Assembly: GCA_039707655.1 (NCBI GenBank)
Contig: CM077664.1
Location: forward strand, 197,650,195 to 197,714,194
DNA: 64,000 nt
Direction: 5' to 3'
DNA from: Elymus sibiricus
Taxonomy: Eukaryota > Streptophyta > Magnoliopsida > Poales > Poaceae
A program made the position numbers and the translations under genes. The notes beneath the pieces were generated by a model, which did no database searches, was not told the origin of the DNA, and saw nothing but the letters and a program-made list of their open reading frames with translations. Shown here in pieces: positions 57,301 through 64,000 of the stretch (positions within the stretch are counted from its first letter, which is position 1; each line of letters starts with the position of its first letter).

Positions 57301-57921
57301 GGGTATACTCATATTCTAGTTGCTGTTGATTACGTTACTAAGTGGGTAGAAGCTATTCCAACGAGTAGTGCTGATCATAACACTTCTATTAAAATGCTTA
57401 AAGAAGTTATATTTCCGAGGTTTGGAGTCCCTAGATATTTAATGACTGATGGTGGTTCACATTTTATTCATGGTGCTTTCCGTAAATTGCTTGCTAAATA
57501 TGATGTTAATCATAGAATTGCATCTCCTTATCATCCTCAATCTAGTGGTCAAGTTGAATTAACTAATAGACAAATAAAATTAATTTTGCAAAAGACTGTT
57601 AATAGATCTAGAAAGAATTGGTCTAAGAAACTTGATGATGCATTATGGGCCTACAGAATTGCTTATAAAAAACCTATGGGTATGTCTCCATATAAAATGG
57701 TTTATGGAAAAGCATGTCATTTACCTCTTGAGTTAGAACATAAACCATATTGGGCAATTAAAGAACTTAACTATGATTTTAAACTTGCCGGTGAAAAGAG
57801 GTTATTTGATATTAGTTCTTTAGATGAATGGAGAACCCAAGCTTTTGAAAATGCCAAGTTGTTTAAAGAAAAGTTAAAAGATGGCATGATAAGAGAATTC
57901 AAAAATGGGAATTCAAAGTAG
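54346..57921 (+). pseudogene. Element A pol: protease, reverse transcriptase, RNase H, integrase
   Basis: In the new frame protease reads HGLCDMGASVSAIPF; reverse transcriptase has FMDD at 55987-55998; integrase has an intact zinc-binding part ([12 protein letters not shown] and CDECQ) and the catalytic FDYMG, LMTDGG and GQVELTNR. Lesions are TAG 55354, TGA 56047 (CGA in B) and a one-base loss in an A-run near 57870 that stops this frame at 57919. RNase H reads CYASDYAVG: the catalytic Asp of the DAS motif is Tyr here (56434-56436), so strand removal would fail even without the stops. None of these lesions is shared with B. Confidence 0.9.
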
Positions 57922-58194
57922 GTGATCATGTTCTATTATACAATTCTCGTTTAAGATTTTTTGCAGGAAAACTTCTCTCTAAATGGGAAGGACCGTATAT
58001 CATCGAAGAAGTTTATCGCTCCGGAGCCATCAAAATAAACAACTCTGAAGGCAATAATCCGAGAGTGGTTAATGGGCAAAGAATTAAACATTATATCTCA
58101 GGTACTCCCATTAATGTTGAAACTAATATTATTCAAACAATGACACCGGAAGAGCACATAGAAGAAACCTTCCGGAACGCTCCAGAATCCTGAA
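57922..58194 (+). pseudogene. Element A integrase C-terminus, shifted frame
   Basis: The integrase tail continues in another frame with GDHVLLYNSRLRFFAGKL, SKWEGPYIIEEVY and TPEEHIEETFRNAPES, ending near 58194. The GDHVLL...W.GPY pattern is the usual C-terminal DNA-binding fold of Gypsy integrases. Confidence 0.75.
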
Positions 58195-58537
58195 AGGGAG
58201 TAGGTACGTGGTACGGTAAGTAAAGCGACTCCAAAACTTCCATAAAAGTACTTTCTGTCCATTTTGGAATAGATAAAAAAGTAGGAAAATAATAAACAGT
58301 CCAAAAAGTGCACGAGGAGGCGACAAGCCTGGGGGCGCGTCCTACCCCCCTGGGCGCGCCTACCAGGCTTGTGGCCCCCTTGTGGACTTTTCCGACTCCG
58401 TTTTTCTTCCATATTACTTGTTCTGCACGGCAAAACTTCATTATATATACTCTCGGATGTTTTGACCACCGTATCGCAAGTTTCTCCTCTGTTCTTGTTT
58501 CGTGCTGTTTTCTGTCAGACTCTCGAGGTCAAGCGCC
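58195..58537 (+). promoter_or_regulatory. Element A pol-ORF3 spacer
   Basis: Same order as in B: a GTAAG donor-like site near 58216, a GC-rich hairpin with perfect ACAAGCCTGG/CCAGGCTTGT arms (58323-58332 and 58363-58372), TTATATATAC at 58441-58450, and TCTGTCAG at 58511-58518 before the ORF3 ATG. The hairpin arm variant equals that of A's own LTR, not that of B. Confidence 0.45.
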
Positions 58538-58942
58538 ATGTCATCTCAGGATTCAGACGGGGAAGGCTATGTTTCTCATCTTGTTGCAAACCCTAGAGTA
58601 TATGGGGACACTAATCCTTATGGTTGGACAACTGATGAAGAGGAAGATGATGATTTGAGGGAAAAGCAAGGTCATTCCAGCGAGGAGGACGAGGATCCCC
58701 CACTGCCTCAACCAGGAGATATGCACATCAAATTCTAGAGGTCCAGCTTACCCAACACGGTGAAGGTTCCTAAAGTTCAATTCACTCCTTTTCGTCATGT
58801 GCAGGAAGATACGGATAAACTACGTCGCAAAATCTAGGATCTCGAAAGAGAGAATGACAAACTAAAAGAAGAAATTCGTGTCCTCAAGTGGAAGGACAAG
58901 CCCACCACTTCATCGCCACCATCACCGAAGAAGGAGATTTGA
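58538..58942 (+). pseudogene. Element A ORF3, different protein from B, two stops
   Basis: Starts MSSQDSDGEGYVSHLV and is strongly acidic (DEEEDDD, SSEEDEDPP), then a coiled-coil (DLERENDKLKEEIRVLK) and the tail PTTSSPPSPKKEI. TAG at 58736 and at 58835 interrupt the frame. Only the Ser-rich start and the terminal coiled-coil plus Pro/Lys tail resemble ORF3 of B; the middle is unrelated. Confidence 0.6.
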
Positions 58943-59359
58943 GTACACGGGTATGGGTACCACCCTTGGCTTGTGCCAAGCTTGGGGGAGGTGCCCCGGT
59001 ATTGTATCGCCATCACTTTTTATCATCATTATCTATCTTAGTTCGATCCTTAGCTATTTCGTGATTTAGAAGAATAAAGTTTAGTATTATTTAGTTTCGA
59101 GTGCTTGCTTTGTGATCTGTCTATCTATGTAATCGTGTGTGAAAGTTATATAATAAAGAGTAGTTTGAGTTGAGTGATTTGCTTTTGTTGATCCAATCTT
59201 AGAAATAAAGAGAATAAAAAAATAAGATCATATGCTAATCCCATGGGGAGTGATGACTTCACATAAAAGAATTATAATTGATAAAACTTGTTGGAAGTTG
59301 ACAAACATAGCATTGGTCATTGTTGCAATTCATGAAAAAGTAATAAAGGAAGAGAGGTC
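58943..59359 (+). other. Element A 3' non-coding region up to the C insertion
   Basis: Aligns with B 50137-50550, including the internal purine tract AAGCTTGGGGGAGG at 58979-58992. It stops at AGAGGTC where element C begins. Confidence 0.85.
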
Positions 59360-60906
59360 TGATATGTCTCCAACGTATCTATAATTTTTGATTGTTCCAT
59401 GCTATTATAGTATCAATCTTGGATGTTTTTATATGCAATTATATATCATTTTTTGGGACTAACCTATTAACCTAGCACCCAGTGCCAGTTGCTGTTTTCT
59501 GCTTGTTTTTGGCTTTTCAGAGAAACAATACCAAATGAAGTCCAAATGCCATGAAACTTTTTGGAGATTTTTTTCTGGACAAAAGGAACCATGGAAGCTT
59601 TGGGAGGTGGCCAGAATCCTCACGGAGGCTCCACAAGGCACTAGGGCGCGCCCCGGGGAGGCACCGTGCTACCTTATGGGGCCCACATGACTCCGTTTGA
59701 CCTAATTCCACTTCTATAAATTCATAAATATTGGGAAACCCCCAGAGAGCCAGAAGAAATAACATTTCCACCGCCGCAAGCCTCTGTTCTTCCGCGATCC
59801 CATCTGGAGGCCTTTTCCGGTACTCTGTCGGAGGGGGAATCGATCACGGAGGGCTTCTACATCAGCCTTGCTGCCCTTCCGATGATGTGTGAGTAGTTTA
59901 CCACAGACCTACGGGTCCATAGCTAGTAACTAGATGGCTTGTTCTCTCTCTTTGATCTTCAATACAATGTTCTCCTTGATGTTCTTGGAGTTCTATCCGA
60001 TGTAATCTTCTTTTGCGGTGTGTTTGTTGGGATCCGATGAATTGTGAGTTTATGATCAGATTATTCATGAGAAATATTTGAGTCTTCTCTGAACTCTTTT
60101 ATGCATGATTTTTATAGCTTTGTATTTCTCTCCGATCTATCGGTTTAGTTTGGCCTACTAGATTGATTTATCTTGCAATGGGATAGGTGCTTTGTGATGG
60201 GTTCAATCTTGCGGTGCTCAATCCCAGTGACAGAAAGGGACATGACACGTATTTGTATTGTTGCCATTAAGGATAAAAATATGGGGTTTATTCATATTGA
60301 TTGAATTTGCTTCTCTACATCATGTCATCTTGCTTAAAGCGTTACTCTGTTTCATACTTAATACCCTAGATGCATGCTGGATAGCGGTCGATGGGTGGAG
60401 TAATAGTAGTAGATGCAGGCAGGAGTCGGTCTACTTGTCTCGGACGTGATGCCTATATACATGATCATTGCCATGAATCCGTCATAATTATTTGCTATTC
60501 TGTCAATTGCCCAACAGTAATTTGTTTACCCAGCGTATGTTCCTGCGCTCGAGAGAGAAGCCTCTAGTGAAAACTATGGCCCCCGGGTCTATCTTTATCA
60601 TATTAAAAACCCAAAAATACCTTGCTGCAATTTATTTACTTTTATTTTTATTAGTATTTTAGTTTAGCTATATACCTCTATAAGATTTAATCCTTGCAAG
60701 TAACCACTAAGGGGATTGACAACCCTCTTATTTGCGTTGGGTGCAAATGTTTGCTCTTGTGTGTGCAGGTGCGTTTCAAAGGAATTTTGCTTGGTTCTTC
60801 TACTGGATTGATAACCTTGGTTCTTAACTGAGGGAAATACTTATCTCTACTATATTGCATCATCCTCTCCTCTTCGAGGAAATACCAACGCAGACTACAA
60901 GTAGCA
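59360..60906 (+). repeat. Element C 5' LTR
   Basis: TGATATGTCTCCAACGTATC to ACAAGTAGCA. The terminal palindrome has one change relative to D. The GC-rich hairpin (from ACAAGGCA at 59633) has lost most of its 3' arm. TATAAA lies near 59716. Confidence 0.9.
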
Positions 60907-60917
60907 GGAAGAATTTC

Positions 60918-60935
60918 TGGCGCCGTTGCCAGGGA
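60918..60935 (+). other. Element C primer-binding site, tRNA-Asp
   Basis: TGGCGCCGTTGCCAGGGA matches the tRNA-Asp complement with one mismatch, 11 bases after the LTR. Confidence 0.9.
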
Positions 60936-61112
60936 GACATCATCAAAATTACCAAGTACCTTCACACAAATTATCATTCACTTGCATTTACTTTATTTAC
61001 CTTTTATTTTCCTTTGCCTCTCGTTTTCATCTTCCCCACTTCTAATTTTTTTACAAAAACACAAAAATATTTTATTTGCTTGTTTGCTAGTTTGCTTGCT
61101 TGCCTCACCATT

Positions 61113-61931
61113 ATGGCTAGCTCTTCGCTTGTTACTACTACCCCTGAAAGTGAAGTACTTAATTTTAAACAAAGGGGAGGAGAGAATTTAAAGGATGCTT
61201 GGTATAGGATTTGCAATGCTCAAAATAGATCAACTCGTAAGCAATCCATTACCGTTCTTCTTCGAAATTTTTATGTGGGAATCACTACTTGGTATAGATT
61301 TGTTCTTGACACTATTATCGGAGGGAATTTCTTGATGTGTCCCACTTCGGATGCTCTCAATGCCATGGGAAATTTAGTGGGGTCACCCCCTATCATTATT
61401 AATGAAACAGCATTGACTTTGGAGCATGTTATGCAAAGGTTAGAAGCTATAGAAAATAAAATGCCTACTATTGAACATCTTGAAAATTTAGATAAAAAGG
61501 TCCACAATTATATTACTCAATTTGGTTCTAAGGTGGGGATTGCCTTGAAAACTTTGAAGGAAAAAGAACCAAGAATTAATGAAAGGATAGACCAGAGCTC
61601 CGCTATAATTGATAAGTTGGAGGAAGTTATCAACAACTTGGGTTCCACCTTTTCCTCCACTAAAAACATTGATAAGACTCCTCCAAATAAAAATTGCAAA
61701 TTTATATATGTTCCTAAGGTCAAGGGTGCTACTTCTAGTAAAGGGAGTGAGGATCTTAAAATGATTAGCGTGCACCCCAATTTCATTGATATAATTAAGG
61801 AACCTACCCATAAAAATAAGATTCTTGATTTTGTGCCTAGAAGTGTGGTAATGAGAAACTCCTATGTTAAAACTATTAGAAAAAATGGATGTGTGATTGA
61901 GGATTTAGAAACCAAGGATGACAACACTTGA
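61113..61931 (+). CDS. Element C gag-related protein, intact frame
   Basis: I chose ATG 61113 (MASSSLVTTTPESEV); upstream codons to 60855 are open but span the primer site. The 272-residue protein has GGENLKDAWYRICNAQNRST and TVLLRNFYVGITTWYRFVLD, clearly related to the Athila gag core of A and B (GESIAQAWGRL...LQNFYARLS). A coiled-coil follows (EHVMQRLEAIENKMPTIEHLENLDKKV), then a basic C-terminus ending LETKDDNT. There is no zinc knuckle and no protease. It keeps the second half of a gag domain only, so it may be a truncated gag kept for packaging. The uninterrupted frame suggests either youth or selection. Confidence 0.7.
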   Translation: MASSSLVTTTPESEVLNFKQRGGENLKDAWYRICNAQNRSTRKQSITVLLRNFYVGITTWYRFVLDTIIGGNFLMCPTSDALNAMGNLVGSPPIIINETALTLEHVMQRLEAIENKMPTIEHLENLDKKVHNYITQFGSKVGIALKTLKEKEPRINERIDQSSAIIDKLEEVINNLGSTFSSTKNIDKTPPNKNCKFIYVPKVKGATSSKGSEDLKMISVHPNFIDIIKEPTHKNKILDFVPRSVVMRNSYVKTIRKNGCVIEDLETKDDNT

Positions 61932-64000
61932 AACTATGCATTATGCCTAGCTAGGGGCATAAAACAATATCACTTGTTGGGAGGCAACCCAATGAATAAA
62001 ATAAATTTTGCTTTTACCTTCTGTTTTTGTGAGTTTTCATGATTATAGCCTCTGTTATGATTGTGTTGTTATGTTTTAATTAGTGTTTGTGCCAAGTAAT
62101 GCCTTTGGGATGATGTTGATGATAGTATAATTGATGCTGTTTGAAAAACAGAAAGTTTTGCGTCCAGTGCTAGAATTTTGGTTATGTACTGGAGCGTCAG
62201 AAAAATCTGAAATTTTTACACAGCATTGGTATATGAATTTTTTACGTTTTCCTAATTGTTTAGAATTTTTACATAAGTATGGATTTTAAATAGATCTTTA
62301 CAGACTGTTCTGTTTTAGACAGATTCTGTTTTTGTTGCATAGTTTGCTTATTTTGATGAATCTATGGATCGTATCGGGGGGTATGAGTCATGGAGAAGTT
62401 GGAGTACAGTAGCATTATGCAAATATTAAATATGAATCAATTTACTACAGTACCTAAAGTTTAAGATTTGTTTGTTATACTAATGGATCTCACGAGGTTT
62501 CTGTTGAGTTTTGTGTGCTGAAGTTTTCAAGTTTTGGGTGAGACTACGATGGATAAAGGAATAAGGAGCAGCAAGAGCCTAAGCTTGGGGATGCCCAAGG
62601 CACCCCAAGGTAATATGCAAGGAAGACTCAAGCGTCTAAGCTTGGGGATGCCCCGGAAGGCATCCCCTCTTTCGTCTACAATCTATCGGTAACTCACTTG
62701 GAGCTACATTTTTATTCATCACCTGATATGCGTTTTACTTGGAGTGTCTTGTGAAATAGTTTGTTTGCTTTTGTTTGCTTTTTAGTTTGTCACAATCATC
62801 TTTGCTGAACACACCTTTTTGAGAGGGACACACATTATTCGTGATTTGTTAGAATACTCTATGTGCTTCACTTATATCTTTTGAGCAAGGCAGTTGCTCT
62901 AGTGCTTCACTTATATCTTTTAGAGCACGATGGTGGTTATATTTTAAAGAAATAATTGCACTCTCATGCTTCACTTATATCTTTTTGAGAGTCTCATGAT
63001 AGCAATGGTAATATGCAAGGGTTATGAATTTGGTCCTGATATGATAGGTATTCAAGAGGGATATAATAAAAACTTTCATGTAGATCACTGAATATGATAA
63101 ATTTGATTCCTTGCAATAGTTTTGCGATATTAAGATGGTGATATGTGGGAGGTATTAGTAGATAATTGTGTTTAGTAAGAATAATTGTGTTAAGGTTTGT
63201 GATTCCCGAAGCATGCACGTATGATCTGTCGTTATGCTAGGAAGTTGGAGCATGATTTATTATTGACTGTCTTCCTTTGCGTGGCGGTCGGGGGCGCGCG
63301 ATGGTTAACTCCTACCAACCTCCCCCCTAGGAGCATGCATAGTAGTACTTTGCTTCGAGGGCTAATAAACTTTCGCAATAAGTATGTGAGTTCTTTATGA
63401 CTAATGTGAGTCCATGGATTATACGCACTCTCACCCTTCCGCAATTTGCTAGCCTCTTCGGTACCGTGCATTGCCCTTTCTCACATCAAGAGTTGGTACA
63501 GACTTCGCCGGTGCATCCAAACCCCGTGATATGATACGCTCTATCACACATAAGCCTCCTTATATCTTCCTCAAAACAGCCACCATACCTACCTATCATG
63601 GCATTTCCATAGCCATTCCGAGATATATTGCCATGCAACTTCCACCGTTCCGTTTTTATGGCATACATCATCATTGTCATATTGCTTTGCATGATCATAT
63701 AGCTGACATAGTATTTGTGGCTCAGCCACCGTTCGTCATTCTTATACATGTTACGCTAGCATCATTACACATCCTGGTACACTGCCAGAGGCATTCATAT
63801 AGAGTCATATCTTTGTTCTAGTATCGAGTTGTAATGTTGAGTTGTAAGTAAATAGAAGTGTGATGATCATCATTATTAGAGCATTGTCCCAGTGAGGAAA
63901 GGATGATGGAGACCATGATTCCCCCACAAGTCGGGATGAGACTCCGGACGAAATTAGAAAAAAAAATGAAAAAAGAGAAAAAAAAAGGAGGCGAAAAAGA
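61932..64000 (+). other. Element C non-coding internal region
   Basis: Contains the GCCTAGCTAGGGGCAT...GGGAGGCAACCCAA box (61942-61992) immediately after the ORF, two internal purine-tract words AAGCTTGGGGATGCC (62581 and 62638), the ATGCTTCACTTATATCTTTT phrases and a 142-bp block (63506-63647) differing from D at three positions by eye. It ends in A-rich DNA at the window edge. Confidence 0.75.

Larger units (their letters stand above)
41554..64000 (+). mobile_element. Element A: Athila-type Gypsy retrotransposon, runs off the right edge
   Basis: A's 5' LTR begins TGATACGTCCAATTTGC at 41554 but is split by element B. Its last part (53209-53349) and the internal domain resume after B: primer site 53361-53378, gag from 53456, protease, reverse transcriptase, RNase H, integrase to about 58192, and ORF3 at 58538. 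Element C then interrupts the 3' region at 59360. The 3' LTR is outside the window. A and B are the same family: they align codon by codon through gag and pol. The FMDD reverse transcriptase with PKKGGITVV and FPLPFIDQMLERL-like text is typical of the Athila lineage. Confidence 0.88.
59360..64000 (+). mobile_element. Element C: non-autonomous Gypsy-type element, runs off the right edge
   Basis: Its 5' LTR, tRNA-Asp primer site, a gag-related ORF and 2 kb of non-coding internal sequence are in the window; the 3' LTR is not. LTR and non-coding parts match element D, but the ORF body is gag-related and unlike D's. No pol is present in the 4.6 kb seen. The left target-duplication copy would be AGGTC (59355-59359). 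Confidence 0.88.

Overview
The window is grass nuclear DNA and almost certainly Triticeae (wheat, Aegilops or barley relatives). It is dominated by nested LTR retrotransposons. Their LTRs begin TGATACGTC, several carry tRNA-Asp-type primer sites, and Stowaway MITEs, a CACTA element with GGGCC-rich subterminal repeats and LINEs with double zinc knuckles are also present. I see one convincing host gene, an intronless GC-rich reading frame at 22912-23502 for a small signal-peptide/single-pass membrane protein. No rRNA, tRNA or CRISPR locus was found.

Layout. (1) 1-16848 is the right part of a CACTA transposon whose left end lies outside. It holds an array of six repeated exon/intron modules, a gene of the plant Ptta/En/Spm transposase type (exons 13.0-15.2 kb), a GGGCC-rich subterminal region and a terminus ending TAGTG. 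Two later insertions interrupt it: a solo LTR (821-2389, 5-bp target duplication) and a full-length LINE (4609-11923, 8-bp target duplication). (2) 16849-19384 holds two LTR fragments in opposite orientation, a degenerate ~100-bp tandem repeat and A-rich DNA. (3) 19385-22443 holds a 5'-truncated LINE and a Mutator-like non-autonomous element. (4) 22444-27132 is the gene island: promoter with site II motifs, the gene, Stowaway MITEs, a micro-insertion with its own target duplication, a LINE RNase H scrap, a poly(A) retroposon and a possible SINE. (5) 27133-28948 is a minus-strand LINE remnant. (6) 28949-37067 is a DNA element with ~220-bp terminal inverted repeats, split by a complete non-autonomous LTR element, here called D (29995-36951). 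(7) From 37740 onward there are four nested Gypsy elements. A chromovirus (37740-) is cut at 41554 by Athila-type element A. A carries a same-family element B (42935-53203) inside its own 5' LTR, and non-autonomous element C (59360-) in its 3' region. The chromovirus, A and C run past the right edge.

Elements A and B encode gag, protease, reverse transcriptase, RNase H and integrase plus a separate downstream ORF (ORF3), but each has independent stops and frameshifts. C and D lack pol, share LTRs and long non-coding blocks with each other, and use the same tRNA-Asp primer site as A and B, so A/B-like elements are plausible helpers.

The most unusual observations are: a GC-rich hairpin whose stem variant in the LTR matches that of a second copy upstream of ORF3 within the same element; divergence of ORF3 between the sister elements A and B; the tandem exon array of the CACTA gene; and disproportionately conserved non-coding blocks in C and D. 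All identifications rest on reading the sequence and on remembered family features. No database search was run.
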